DNA of 64,000 nucleotides from Pseudo-nitzschia pungens (lineage: Eukaryota; Bacillariophyta; Bacillariophyceae; Bacillariales; Bacillariaceae). Of the stretch, positions 1 through 11,564 are shown one piece after another (within the stretch, counting starts at the first letter, position 1; every line of letters begins with the position of its first letter). The stretch covers positions 283,001-347,000 of the forward strand of contig CM074758.1 in the NCBI GenBank assembly GCA_037355855.1, given 5' to 3'. Both the position numbers and the translations under genes were made by a program. Below the pieces are notes generated by a model. It was given only the letters and a program-made list of their open reading frames with translations, had not been told where the DNA came from and did no database searches.

Positions 1-2641
1 TCCTCCAACAAATCCCCACTGCTTATCGGAGTAGCGATACTGGCAGCAGCACCAGCAGCACCCAACAACAGCGACTCCACCGTTGGGAGGGATCCCGTCA
101 ACCGGTTTCCGGCCAGTCCCAACTGCTCCAGCACCGGGAATCGCCCGGCGGCCACCGCCTCCAGCACCGAAGTGGCGCTGCCGGTAATGCCGCAGTCGGA
201 AACCTGCAGCTGACGCAGCGTGTTGATTCTGGCGTTGGCGTAGGCGTTGCCGGTCGCGTCTTCCGGCTCCGGGTCGTGCTCCGAGTCTTGCTCCAACATC
301 CCCGGCAACGGAAGAGTCCCGACGAGCTCGTCGTTGCGATCGAGGACCAGGGACTCGAGGGATCCCCTCCAGAGCGAGGCCGGGATCGTTCCGCTCAGGG
401 CATTGTCCGAGACATCCAGGAATCGGAGCGAGTGTGCATGCGAGTGCGAGGGCGAGTGTGAATGCGAGTGTGAATGCGAGTGTGAATGCGAGTGCGAGTG
501 CGAGCGGGAGATGGTCTCGTTGCTTCCGCTGGGTTCGTTTTCGCTTTCGCTTTCGCCTTCGCCACTGCCGCAATCTCCAAACCACTCATCAAAGGGAAGC
601 GTCCCGCGAAAGCGGTTCGATTCGAGGTGGAGTTCTCGGAGGACCGGCACTGCCGCAATTGCTCTTCCATCTTCATCGGCATCACCGGCGCCCTCGACAT
701 CGACATCGACATCGACATCGACATCGACATCGACATCGACATCGACATCGACATCGACATCGACATCGACACCGGCCCCCTCCTGCTCCCACCGCAAATC
801 CCCGTGCCCGTGCGGATCTTCGAATCCACCACACTCGCCGCCCAGGTAAGGAAGAACCCCCGTCAAAAAGTTTACGGCCAGATTCAGGCGCTCCAGCGAC
901 GGCAGGCCGCGATTGGGATGCCAAAACGATGAGGATTCCGGGAACCCCCGTCCCTCAAACTCGTTCCGGGACAGGTCCAGGGAGGTCAGGTGCGGCAGGA
1001 ACGAGAACGAGTACGGGAACGATGCATGTGCAGTTGACGACGACGATGACGCTGATGACGACGCCGACGCTTCGTCGGGCCACCACACGCCGTGTGGCAA
1101 ACTCCCGGCCAATCGATTGCCCGAAAGATTCACCTCGCGGAGGTGTGGCAACCAGACCCATAGCTCGGTGGGGATCGTCCCCACCAGATTCCGCTCGGCC
1201 AGGACCAATCCGACCACTCGGTGGCGATCGTCGCAGACCACGCCGTCCCACGAGCACTCGTCGGTGCCCGGGGTCGCCCAGTCCGCCGCCGCTTCTGCTG
1301 CTGCTTCTGCTGCTGCTGCCGGAGCCACACCATTCTGGGGATCCTTGTTGGCGTGGTTGTGGTTGTGGTTGTGATTGTGGTCATGGTGATGGTCATGGTC
1401 ATGGCGATGGTTGTAGTAATAGTCATGGTCATAGTAGTAGTTGTTGGCGTAGTAGTAGTCGGACGACGACGACGTCCAGGTGTAGTCGCCCCCCGTCTGG
1501 TAGTACAGCGTCACCAGTGCCAGCCGCTGGAGCAAAGAATCATAATCCGACGCATGGTAGTAGTTCGAACCATCGTCCGATGATGCATCGGAGTAGTCGT
1601 AGTCGTAGTCGTAGCCATAGTCGTAGTCATAGTCATAGTAGTAGCCAACGCCGCCTCCTCCGGGAATGGCCCCGTCCTTGTAGGCCACGAACCGGAGGGC
1701 CTCGTTCTGAGCCGTTCCGGGGGTCGTCCAGGCGTAGGGATCCAACAGATCGGTGAGAGGGAACGGCGGATGGTCAGTGGTGGCACTACTACTAGTAGTT
1801 GCTGGTTCTTCCGCCGTTGTTGCTGGTCCACCGTTGTGGAGGCGCTCTCGGACCATGGCTAGGAGGGCGTCAAAGTACTCGTCGAGTGACGCAAAGGGCA
1901 GCACTTCTACCGGAGCTTGTGATTCTTGCAAGCTTGTAGTACCAGTATCAGTACCAGTACCAGTGCTAGTACTGCTAGAACTAGTATTAGTACTGCCAGT
2001 AGGGGATTGCGACGGCAACGGAGTCGGTGGCTGCCCGAGCCGCTGCTTGTTCTGTTTTTGTGTTGGTTGCGCCGCCTTCCACACCCCCATGCCAATGCCA
2101 AAGGCCGCCACCAAACACACGAGTCCAATGATTCCGATCCATCCCACGGTCTTGGTGGTGGTGGTTGCTGCATCATGGTGATGCTGGTGATGCTGGTGAT
2201 GATGATGCTGGTTGGCGTCATTACCATTCTCGCTTTCGTTGTGTCTATCGCTGTCTCTGTCTCTGTCTCTGTCTCTGTCGTTGTTGTTGTGAGAATCTCG
2301 TTTGACGACGGTTGCCTCGAGCGGTGGCAGGCTCGCGGTTGCAGTTGCGGTGGTGGCTTCGAGTACCCCCGCCAACGGCAATTCAAAGAATGGAAGGGGG
2401 GCGAGGGCAACCTCGGCATCGAGCACCGTCGACGCCGCTGGGTCGAACAACAGTCCCTCCTCGGGTTGGTGGTTGCGAGAAGAAACCGCGAGGGGGGAAG
2501 AAGGATCGCGATCGTCGTCTCGTGGATCGTCGTCTCGTGGATCGGGGAAAAACAAAATCTCGAGTTGCTGTCGTTGTTTTTGTTTATGTTTATGTTTTTG
2601 ATGGTTGTTGATGTTGTCGACTCGATCTCTGGCTGGAGTAC

Positions 2642-2679
<38 letters not shown>

Positions 2680-2780
2680 TTTCCGTTTCTGGTGTTGTCT
2701 CGCGGGAGTTCCTGCTCGTTGCTGCGGTTGCAGTCGTCCTGGTCCTCGCAGTCGTAGTAGTTGTTGTCGTCGTTGTTCAT
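1..2780 (-). CDS. LRR receptor-like membrane protein, single exon, C-terminus beyond left edge
   Basis: An uninterrupted minus-strand reading frame begins at the ATG at 2780 (MNNDDNNYYD) and stays open to the window edge, giving at least 926 residues. The order is: an Asp/Asn-rich cytoplasmic N-terminus with a poly-Thr tract; an acidic region; an RD-repeat and a His-rich stretch; one membrane segment at about residues 210-234 (VGWIGIIGLVCLVAAFG); a Ser/Thr/Gly linker; a plant-LRRNT-like segment (LYYQTGGDYTW, then DECSWDGVVCDD); and LRRs such as LVGTIPTELWVWLPHL and LRFLDVSDNALSGTIP up to the edge. The architecture matches the intact gene at 9292-11564, so a type II topology with extracellular LRRs is inferred. 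No kinase domain is seen in the visible part. Several microsatellites are translated in frame. The ligand is unknown. The family call is strong; the true C-terminus cannot be seen. Confidence 0.85.
696..770. repeat. GACATC hexanucleotide array (about 12 copies) inside the LRR gene
   Basis: Near-perfect hexamer tandem repeat. On the coding (minus) strand it is translated as alternating Val-Asp, inserted between two LRR stretches. The unit is a multiple of three, so copy-number change keeps the frame. Confidence 0.95.
1335..1470. repeat. Degenerate hexamer/trimer array coding Asn-His and His-Asp/Tyr runs
   Basis: Degenerate GTGGTT / ATGGTC / TAGTAG-type repeats. In the minus-strand LRR frame they encode alternating Asn-His, then His-Asp and Tyr-rich runs, just before the Trp/Cys-containing LRR cap. 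Confidence 0.8.
1574..1645. repeat. TAGTCG/TAGTCA array coding Tyr-Asp repeats
   Basis: Hexamer-type repeat (GTAGTC with A/G variation), translated as a Tyr-Asp dipeptide run in the LRR gene between the membrane-proximal linker and the LRR cap. Confidence 0.85.
2640..2679. repeat. TAG trinucleotide array coding poly-Thr
   Basis: Perfect trinucleotide run. On the minus strand it reads ACT repeated, a poly-Thr tract of about 12 residues near the LRR protein's N-terminus. Confidence 0.95.
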
Positions 2781-4330
2781 GGTGGTAGTAATGGGTGAGG
2801 TTTTCTGTTCGTAGTTTGCTGGCGGGGCGGTTAGCAGCAATGTTGCTTGGTATTTGTAACTTGTCGAGGCGGCGAGTGATCGAGTGTGTAAACTCTCCAA
2901 GTAAGTTTCTCGTTAGTACTAGTAGTAGTACTTCTTGTGCAGATCGTTTTGCTGGGTTATGATGGTGTGCGAGGATGGACCTTGTCTCTCGTCTCCTATC
3001 GTATCGTATCGTATCGTATAGTCTTGAAATCTCAATGGCAACTGGTTGCTAGCAGTTTGTAGACCAAACCAAAAAACTAAACTTGAGTTCGATGAAACGC
3101 AACGCAACGCAACGCAACGCAACGGTTTGTGGAATGCAATCCAACTCGAAATGAACTGATCGTTCCCAAAACGCAATGTGCCTAGCTAGCACTACTTCTA
3201 CTACTAGTAGTAGTTGCTACCTCCTGCTGTATCCTGCACTTAGTGCTTGATTCGTTGCCAGCCTTGCTGTTCGGAAGGTAACGATTGTGTTGCGTAAACA
3301 CGGAAGAGCACGGGGGAGAAGAGCAGAAACAAGGTTTTGTGTCTTGTTTGTATTGTTTTCTGTTGTGGATGATACACGTTGCGATCCACCACGGAACAAA
3401 CCAAAATGAATCCAACCTAACCCGTGATCAGTCCTGCGCAGATTGCTATTGTTCCAACCAAAATCAGATTTGGTTTAATGCAATGAGCACTATAATTACA
3501 GATACATTGGTTGATTCACCGCCGTTCTTCTTGTTTGTTTTTTGTTTGTTTGTTTGTTGTGGAGGAGATTCGATTACATTCGATGAGATTGCATTCGTTG
3601 GTTGACACTGTGGTTGAGTTGTGAACAGAAACCATGTTTCCGCGGTGGGTGCTGATACCGTGCTGTGCCTGCCTACCGTTCTGTTTTGAATGGAGGGCAA
3701 TCGAATCCCTCCCGGTTTTTTATTACCATTCTAATTGTTCTTGTTGCATCCCATCGGAAGAGGGGACCAAACCAAACCACGATGGATGGTTTGGTTTGGT
3801 TTGGTTTGGTTTGGTTTGGTCCTCTTTCGTCACGATTGACTACTTTCTATGTAGATAGATACATTCGGCTCGACTCGACCCGACTTCATGTGGTAGGGAT
3901 CGACGAGTGATCGATGATGGAATGAAACGGAGAACGGTTTCCCAAATCATTGTTTTTTTCAAAAAAAATCTTGGAATTCCGATAATTACTGCACTTCGTA
4001 CCTTACTACGAGTAAGATCTCACCTTACGTGTACTATTCGTATCGTACGTAAAGTACGTAGTACTTTCCAATAGAAAAAATGAGATTGCGATCAACAAAT
4101 TGTTCTAAAAGTAACCTTACGAGTAACCTTAAGGTTTACTTGCACCGGTAAGTAATACCGGTAATGGTCCACGTACACGTAGGATATATTCTTTTCAATG
4201 ACTACTATTTTTTTAATTAAAAAATAAAAAAATTTAAAAAATCTCGTACGAGTATCAACACCGTACACACGTAACTTACTTAATAAATTACTAGTACTAC
4301 TTCGTAAGACCTTTAGTTACTTACTTCAGT
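2781..4330. other. Gene-free stretch upstream of the left LRR gene
   Basis: No convincing coding region. It holds several pentanucleotide arrays: TATCG at 2997-3019, ACGCA at 3096-3123 and GGTTT at 3788-3820. It should contain the promoter and 5' UTR of the minus-strand LRR gene that starts at 2780. From about 4000 on it becomes AT-rich with short TACGTA/GTAAG words and oligo-A/T runs. Confidence 0.7.
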
Positions 4331-4339
4331 TTGATCAAT

Positions 4340-4812
4340 CCGTGCATCCGGGTTTTTTTGACACTTATACTTATACATCCGGGTTCTTTACACTTATACA
4401 TCCGGGTTTTTTTGACATTCATACTTATACATCCGGGTTTTTTGACATTTAAACTTATACATCCGGGTTTTTTGACACTTATACATCCGGGTTTGTTTGA
4501 CATTTATAACTATACATCCGGATTTTTTGACACTTATACATCCGGGTTTGTTTGACATTTATAACTATACATCCGGGTTTGTTTGACATTTATAACTATA
4601 CATCCGGGTTTTTTTAACACTTATACTTATACATCCGGGTTTTTTTCACACTTATACATCCGGGTTTGTTTGACATTTATAACTATACATCCGGGTTTTT
4701 TTAACACTTATACTTACACATCCGGATTTTTTCACACTTATACATCCGGGTTTTTTAAACACTTATAGTTTCGTATCCGGGTTTTTTTGACATTCTTAAA
4801 TCCAGGTTCTTT
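4340..4812. repeat. AT-rich minisatellite with a conserved ATCCGGGTTTTTTTGACA core
   Basis: About 16 copies of a 23-31 bp unit built from ACTTATACATCCGGGTTTTT. Spacing varies because units carry either one or two ACTTAT blocks. Two copies read ATCCGGAT instead of ATCCGGGT, and the last copy (near 4800) is degenerate. No CRISPR logic: the spacers are themselves repeated. Short ORFs on both strands are by-products of the repeat. Confidence 0.93.
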
Positions 4813-5925
4813 TGATTCGTTCCTATGATACATACTGTGGTCACAGAGGGAAAAAATTAAGGCGCATGGAATCATAACCTTACCCGTCTTTTTCATTCAC
4901 ACAAAAGAACGTTCGAACGACCATGATATCCTCGAGGAGGCTTGAGTATCGTATTACACACGCACCCATGCCACACACTTAATTCGTAATCTTAATCATA
5001 CTTCGTCCCTAAAATTTTTAGGTGGTCTTGGTAAACAAAGATATGAAGTAACTTACCGGTACAAGACCTTATCCTAACGAGCACGTAAGATCTTACCGCA
5101 TGAATGAGTGAATGAATCGATCAATCAATCAATCAATCAATCAAAATCAATCGATCCTTCATCTAGTACCGTACGAGTAACCTTACAAAAACAACAAAAC
5201 GAAACGTAGAAAGGTTTCCCAGATTCATTCGTTTTCTGAACGAAACAAGAAAATTCCAAATCAGCATCGTCATACCTACCTACTATCGTAGAACTAGTAC
5301 TGGTGGTTTGAATCGTTATCAACGATTTGTGGTGGCACAGCAGTCATATCGAGATTTTGGTTGCGCACCACCAGCACAAAATCGCGGTGGCACGAGACGA
5401 GGTATTTATTCTTGGAGTGTAGTATTAGTACTAGTTCATCATGACTGAATCCAAAAAAGACGACCTACCAGCATGGATTGTCAGATTCTTCTCACTGTCC
5501 ACTCCGTGTTATTGTGATTCCCTGCAACTACTACTACTAGTACTAGTAGTACTGCTTTGATGGGATGATGGATTCGATTGAAGAGGGAGGAGCGTAGTGC
5601 GCCTCACCGCCCTACTAGTAAAGGGGTTGCTATTGTTCTTTGCAAATGCCGATGAAATATCGCTGCTGAACATCGATGGAACGAGATGCCGACCGGTTTC
5701 GGTTCTGAAGACGACGGAAGCTATGCTGGTTGTCGAAGCATGCCTGCCCGCACTCCACAGCAAGAGCGGCAGCAGCAGGAAGCGCATTCGATACTACTAC
5801 TACTATTACTACTCCTAGTAGTTAGCTTATAGTATGGTGTCCGTCATGGCAGTCGGATCCAAGCATGGAAAGGCTGCTGGCACAAAACGCCTGTGGGCAT
5901 CGCTCCCATCCCACCATCTACATCA
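4813..5925. other. Gene-free stretch
   Basis: No supportable gene. It contains a CAAT tetranucleotide run (about 5118-5143) and ACTAGTAGTAG-type trinucleotides (5525-5550). Short open frames around 5510-5820 lack any family signature. Confidence 0.6.
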
Positions 5926-5929
5926 TTAT

Positions 5930-6540
5930 GTTGCCTTCAAACCGACGCGTGTGCATTGACGGTAGTAGATTCATTTCCCAGTTGTGATGTTGCTTGGATG
6001 AATAGTAGACGAATACTGTCACCAGTGATTTGGAATACAACCCTATTTGTTGCCTTAGTATACATTGGACAATTCCGAAGGATTCTGGAATCGAACACGT
6101 TACCAATTTGTTCCCAGTCACCGAGAACGATTCCAGCAATGCGCTCGTCTTTCCTCCGATCGGTTCCTACAGGGGACCTACTACTATCGTGGGTTCGGGA
6201 TTGCGATCGATCCATAATCGACGAATACTTCGTACCACCAGACTATCGGGCATCTCCCATCCGCCTGATCCATAAACAACCCCACCAGGTCGTCTCCGGT
6301 AAAATCAATGCCACTCAGATCCAAACAGTCGAGGTTGATTGAAAGCCGGTCGAGGGCGGATGGCACAAGTAGTACCACCGATCGTGTTGTCGTCAAGATC
6401 AACGAGAGTCAAAAAACGCGAGACCCCCAAATGGAGGGCATTCGAGTCCGTACGAGGAGTTCTTCCTACTACTAGTACCAATTGTAGAAGACAAAGTTCG
6501 CTCTCCTGCTTGAAAACAAGGGGAACCATTTGAATTGGGG
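5930..6540 (-). pseudogene. Decayed LRR gene fragment
   Basis: LRR-like text appears on the minus strand but jumps between the three frames. Reading down from 6430 it shows RFLTLVDLDDNTIGG, then LDRLSINLDCLDLSGIDFTG, then LRRs recognisable as MPDSLVVRSIRRLWIDR, then LLESFSVTGNKLVTCSIPES near 6110. No frame holds more than one or two repeats, and stops intervene. It lies between two LRR membrane-protein genes on the same strand, so it is best read as a degenerated tandem copy of that family. The outer limits are approximate. An alternative is a heavily spliced gene, but no consistent GT-AG junctions were found. Confidence 0.6.
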
Positions 6541-7125
6541 ATACGGGATACCCCAGTAATTACTCGTACGTGGGTGTCAAAATTTGACAGAATAATTAAG
6601 CTTGTTATCATGGAAAAACCCCTTTGCAATCACTAAGCTTGCGTCCTCAATCACGGTATGTGCCTTGTCAACAACTTAGAAAAAAACTCATTTAACTTCG
6701 AGATAGTAACGATGAGAAAGTCGACCAGCAATCGCAGAACAATCCATCAATTCCTTCCTTCCTTCCTTCCTTCAATCATTCCTCGGACAATCGTAGTCTC
6801 CCTCCTGGTACGGATAGCCACGGGATCCACAAAGAAACAAACATACAAACATACATACAAACATACAAACAAACAAACAAACAATCCAGTACGCGCGTGT
6901 AGCACAGCAATGCGTTGTAGAGGCGGATTCATTCATCACCGAAAACAGGTACACAAAGAGAGACCCACCGAGAGGATCCCGTTCCATTCCGAGTTGCGTT
7001 CCGAGTTGCGTTCCGAGTTACATTCCTAGCTAGCTAGCTTCGCGTTCGGTTGAGACGAGACGAGACGAGACGAGACGAGTTGCGCCTGTTCCGTTTCGCT
7101 TCGTTTCATTCAATTCCGCCCTGGC

Positions 7126-7800
7126 CTATTCCAAGTCCCTGTCGTCGTGTTTGTTCTGGTTCTTCCACGCTTTGTATTCTGGATTGAGCGTCATCTTTCC
7201 GATGGACGGATCCTTGACATACTTGCTGGGAGGATCGGAAGTCACGTTGATAACAGGGGCAGCCGGGATGGGTTCGGCCTCGACCACCGGAATCGATGCC
7301 GATGCATATGCCGATGCGTATGCCGATTCCGATTCTGTCATCTCCATAATCTCACCGGCTTCGATGTCGGTGGAGAAGACAACGTGCCAATGGTATATGT
7401 CGTCGACGTTCAGCGTTATCGTCAGTCCCTTGTATTGGTTCCCGAGCCGTGAGCAGGCCTTGCGGGTCTTGGCCATTGCCTTCTGCCCAAAGTAACTTAC
7501 TCCTCGGCCTTGCAGACCATCACCACCAGGACGAACCCGATGGGGCCGATGATGCCGTAGTAGGCGGAGATGTCGTCCGCGTACGGTACTGGAACCCGCT
7601 GGCCAAGAGGATGGCCACCACAAAAATGGCGGCCCAGAGGATCTTTTCGAAGATCTTCACTCTGGACACCGCGACGAGGGACGCGTCGACGTCGTCGCAA
7701 AACTTCTCCCGGTGCTGCAGCTGGATCTTGCCCTCCGGGATCCTGGGGAAGTTGCGGTCGATCTCGAGGGTTTCCTTGCGGATTTCAATGTACGAGTAAG
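7126..7800 (-). pseudogene. Frame-broken gene for a protein with two membrane segments
   Basis: Coding character moves through three frames on the minus strand. The first (about 7800-7610) reads IRKETLEIDRNFPRIPEGK...VKIFEKILWAAIFVVAILLASG. The second (about 7605-7497) reads VPVPYADDISAYYGIIGPIGFVLVVMVCKAEE, then stops. The third (about 7520-7126) reads SYFGQKAMAKTRKACSRL..YKGLTITLNVDD..HWHVVF and ends at the TAG at 7126. The first two parts each contain a hydrophobic segment. No ATG opens the first part in frame, and no intron with normal GT-AG ends repairs the junctions (the only candidate is 18 nt). The family is not recognised. It is likely a pseudogene; two base-call errors within about 110 bases are the alternative. 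Confidence 0.5.
7300..7330. repeat. ATGCCGATGC-type hexamer repeat within the broken gene
   Basis: Short run of GC(A/G)TATGCCGAT units, giving an Ala-Tyr-Ala-Ser run on the minus strand. Confidence 0.6.
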
Positions 7801-7880
7801 CCTTAGTTTCGATTCCCTCAATCAACACATGTTTTTTGGAGGACCAACTGTAGGAAAATCTAATTTCCCGCAGACTCAAT

Positions 7881-9291
7881 AGGAATTTTTTAGTCGAACG
7901 AGTCTTTACTATTTAAAAAAGTATGCCCAAAATCGGAGGTAAACCTTACCGGTAGTAAGGTTATTACCTCTAGGACCTAAAATTCATGTGTTCACTTGAA
8001 TACTTCATTGAGTGATGTTATTTGCAATTTGCAACAAGAGCACCTCTGAAGTATATAAAACTATATAGCTATGGAAAGGAGAGTGAGAGCTTTCTAATGA
8101 GCCATTACTTGTTGTTATTGGATCAAGTACTTTACAAGTTAGGATTTTTAAAAAAAAGAACAAACGCTATACCCCGATTTTGAGCACCGCCGCGACTACT
8201 CGTAGACGATATTACCGATCTATTGGTCCCTCTTTACTGCCTTTGAGATGCAAACTCCATCAATTTTGCTGCGGCTTGTAAGGCTTGTGAGGTTGCGTAC
8301 CGTACCGAACAACAAACAACATGCAAGGACCTACGACTACAAGTACACACTAAGGCTTACTTGCACACGTACTGCTTCAAGTTGTTGCAAGTTTCAACCG
8401 AGGGGAACCAAAGAAGAAGTGAGAAGGATCGAGGATCGACGATCGGAGATGGATTCCAGCTTGGTGCCTAAATAGTCGTGTGGCTTCATCCCCACACCGC
8501 ATACTCGTAGTATCACCATGCCAAGAACAAGTCACTCACCGTAGCTCAAAAACGAGCGCCAAGCCGGCTCCCTTCGTTCCCCGATGCTAGCGAAAGCTCG
8601 CGGAAGCGAAAGGCAACAAGCGACGAAACGGAACGCGACCGGAAGGGACACGACCGGGTCGTTCTCCGTAATCCGTCTTGCGCTCCCTTGTTCCGACCAA
8701 AGAATTCCAAAACTTTCTTGCCCGGGGCAGACAGACGGAACGGCCGGAACGCACGACAAAATCAACAAACAATGGTGAATCGCCAAACAACAATCCACGT
8801 GCATTCGGTCCCGCTTCGACTCTCTCCACAACACAACACAAAGCAACGCAACGCAACGCAGACGCAGAGCAGCGACGTCCACCAGATGGCAGAATGAGTT
8901 CTAGTAGCCGTGGCCCTTGTCCTCTAGGAATGACAGTATCGCTGTTTCTTTTGAGAATTCGAAACGAGTCTTGTCGACCGATAGATGGCAGTACCAGCTT
9001 GCAGGGTATACTATGGCGCAGCTTGTAAGGAACAGAGGACTCAAAAATTCGTTGGTGTTGTTGTTTCGGATTTTATTGTTGTTAATTTTTGAGATATACT
9101 GTATATAATAAATAGGAAGTAATTGTACAATTTATGAAATACGAACGGAATGGAACGGAATGGAATGAAACAAAAGCTTTCTCTCTGTCGCTCTCTCGAT
9201 CTCCGCCATTTTCTATTTTCGCTTTCGCCGTGACTAGGTCATAGTCGTCGTCGCCGCCGCCGCCGCGTTGTTGTCGTTTTTGGATGATTAT
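7881..9291. other. Gene-free stretch
   Basis: No supportable gene. 7920-7980 has a cluster of CCGGTA and AAGGTTA words. 8540-8890 is GC-richer, with an ACGCA pentamer run at 8842-8860; it may be a promoter region, but no transcript can be pinned to it. 9145-9165 holds a GGAAT pentamer run. The 3' end of the minus-strand LRR gene starts at 9292. Confidence 0.6.
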
Positions 9292-11564
9292 TTAGAAACT
9301 ACTGTCGCTGATCTGGGTGATGGGATATTTTGCGTGCAAGCTGGGCAACTCAGTTTGGCCCAGCGTGGCTTCGTCCTGCATCTTCTTCATCCATCCCACG
9401 GGAGCCTGGTCCAGATTGAAGTTGTAGGCCGGTCGAATGTATCCGTACATGGCCTTTGGATCGTAGTTGGCCGTCCAGTCCTTGTTGTTGCAGTTCGGGT
9501 TCTCGTCATTGCAGCAGAGGCTACAGCAGCGGCAATCAACCTCAGGCTCGGAGCCGTCCGCACCGGGGTAGCAGTCGGTTGTGAAGTGCGCCAGCTGCAC
9601 ACCATTGTCGGCCCTGCAGAGCTCCTTTGTGCCGCCGTGCAGGCTGTTCCCGTCGAGCAACAAAATCTTGAGGTTGACCATTTCCGAGAGCTCGGAGGGG
9701 ATCGTTCCCGTCAGATGGTTGCGGTTGAACTGCATGATGGCCAGGTTTTGCATCAAACCGAACCACGTGGAAATTGTTCCGGTCAGCTTGTTGCCGTCCA
9801 GGTCGAGCATGCGGAGGTTTGTCATGAGGGCAAAGTCCTCGGGGATGGTGCCCGTGAGGTTGTTGCCCTTCAAGGAGAGGTCCTGGAGCTTGGTGAGATC
9901 CCAGAAATTGATCGTGTCGAGTGACTTGGCGTCGAATCTGTTGCCGCTCGTGCTGAGGGAGACCAGGTTGGTCAGCAACTGAATGGTATCGGGGATTGTT
10001 CCGGACAATTGGTTGCCCGCAACGTCCAAGTGCTTGAGATTAGGTAGGAAACCAATGTGGTCCGATAAGCTTCCGCTGAGCGAGTTCCCGTGGACGGAAA
10101 TGTACTGGATATTGTCGTTAGGCTGGATTTTCTGGGGAAAATTCCCGAAGAAAATGTTGCGGTTGATGTCGAACACGTGCAGGTTCTGGTTGTTAAGAAT
10201 TTCTTCCGGAATGCGACCATCGATGACATTGTTGGAAAGATCCAATTCCTCGATCTTGGACCATTCATTCTTGTAGATTTCTCCGGTCAGATTGTTGTCC
10301 TCCAGATAGAGGGCCTCGAGATTGCTCAGTTTCAAGACGGGGGAAATGTTTCCCGTCAACCCAAGGCCATCTAAGCCGAGAATGCGCAAATTGGTTAACC
10401 TGGAAAACGACTCCGGAATGGGACCATTGAACTTGTTTTTGCCGAGTCCGAGGGTGGTGAGGCTGGTTAGATCACCGAGCGTAGCCGGAATGGTGCCTAC
10501 GAGATCGAGGTTCATGAGTCCCAACGATCTGAGCTTCGGAAGCACCTCCAATCGGGGAAGGTGTCCGCCGATGGTGTTTCCGTGGAGATGGAGTCGTTCA
10601 ACATCTCTCAGGTACTCGATTTCAGCAGGGATACTGGCTGCGACCAAGTTGTTGTTGGCTGAAAAGTTTGAAAGATATATCGATTAACAAGATCAAAACA
10701 ATTCGGAGCACATTCATGTTAGATAAGCGCCAAAGCCAATCGCAATGATTCGAACTTTTCACGCAATGGTCGAAAGGAACGAACCACCACCGACTTGGAT
10801 CGACGACATTCCCCACGACTTCTTTTTCGTTCTCACTTACACAAATCAATGTCTCTGACGCTGCCATTGTCGTCGCACTGAACACCTTTCAAGAATCGTC
10901 CATTTGGTGTCGAGAACTCCATGTTCCATTCACAATGATCTCTGGAGCTCATGAAGTTGAACTTGTCAGTCCACGTCTGTCCACCGGTGGCGTAATAGAA
11001 GACAGCAAGAATGTAGCGTTGGGTGGTTCTCCATCCATCTGGACCTTCAAAGTCCAAGTGCTTGGCATCCCCATTTGCAATGAATTGGGCCGCATGGTAT
11101 TGCGGCGTGTGTGGATCCACGAGGAGTGGTTTGACAGAAACGCCCGACATCTTCTCGAGGATCATTTTGAGGTGGGTTTCAGCATCAGTGTCTTGAATTT
11201 GGTTCTTGGAAGACCTGTTGGTATATCCAACAGAAAAGGAGACACTGATGACAATTGCAAAAGCGGCGGCAGCGGCAATGGAAACATACACCTTGCGTCG
11301 GAGCTTCTTGGCGATGAGGAGCGCTGTGGGTAGGTAGGCGTTGGATGCCTTCACTTCTTCCACCGAAGGAAGCTGATCGTGCAGGTTGTAGTCATCGGCA
11401 GGATCGGGATTTCCTCCTGCTAGAATCGAACTGATGGCGCTGCGGTGGGCTTCTTCGTCGTCGAATGAGTCGTCTTCGTCTTCGATAACGCACTCGTCGT
11501 CGTCGTCGATGGCAAAGGTGTTGCTGCCATTGTCGGTATCGGAATAGGGGGCTGCTGCATTCAT
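9292..11564 (-). CDS. LRR receptor-like type II membrane protein, two exons
   Basis: Exon 1 is 11564-10841, the intron is 10840-10659 (GTAAGTG...TTTTCAG, 182 nt), and exon 2 is 10658-9292. Splicing yields ...DIDLSNNNLVAASIPAEIEYLRD..., which restores an LRR across the junction and gives 696 residues. Residues 1-90 are an acidic cytoplasmic tail; about 92-114 is one membrane segment (VYVSIAAAAAFAIVISVSF). Then follow a cap-like region (FYYATGGQTWTD, HCEWNMEF, GVQCDDNGSV), about 15 LRRs of the plant-like L..L.L..N.L.G.IP type, and a Cys-rich end (DCRCCSLCC). No kinase domain is present. It is probably a cell-surface recognition or adhesion protein with extracellular LRRs. It shares architecture with the gene at 1-2780. 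The start is the only in-frame ATG preceding the acidic tail. Confidence 0.92.

Noticed and set aside
4340..4812. CRISPR-like look of regularly spaced repeats
   Set aside because: The intervals are repeats of one another, the genome is eukaryotic and no cas genes are present.
8532..8882. Minus-strand 116-residue frame
   Set aside because: Composition follows the ACGCA pentamer and GC-rich background; no domain or signal peptide support.
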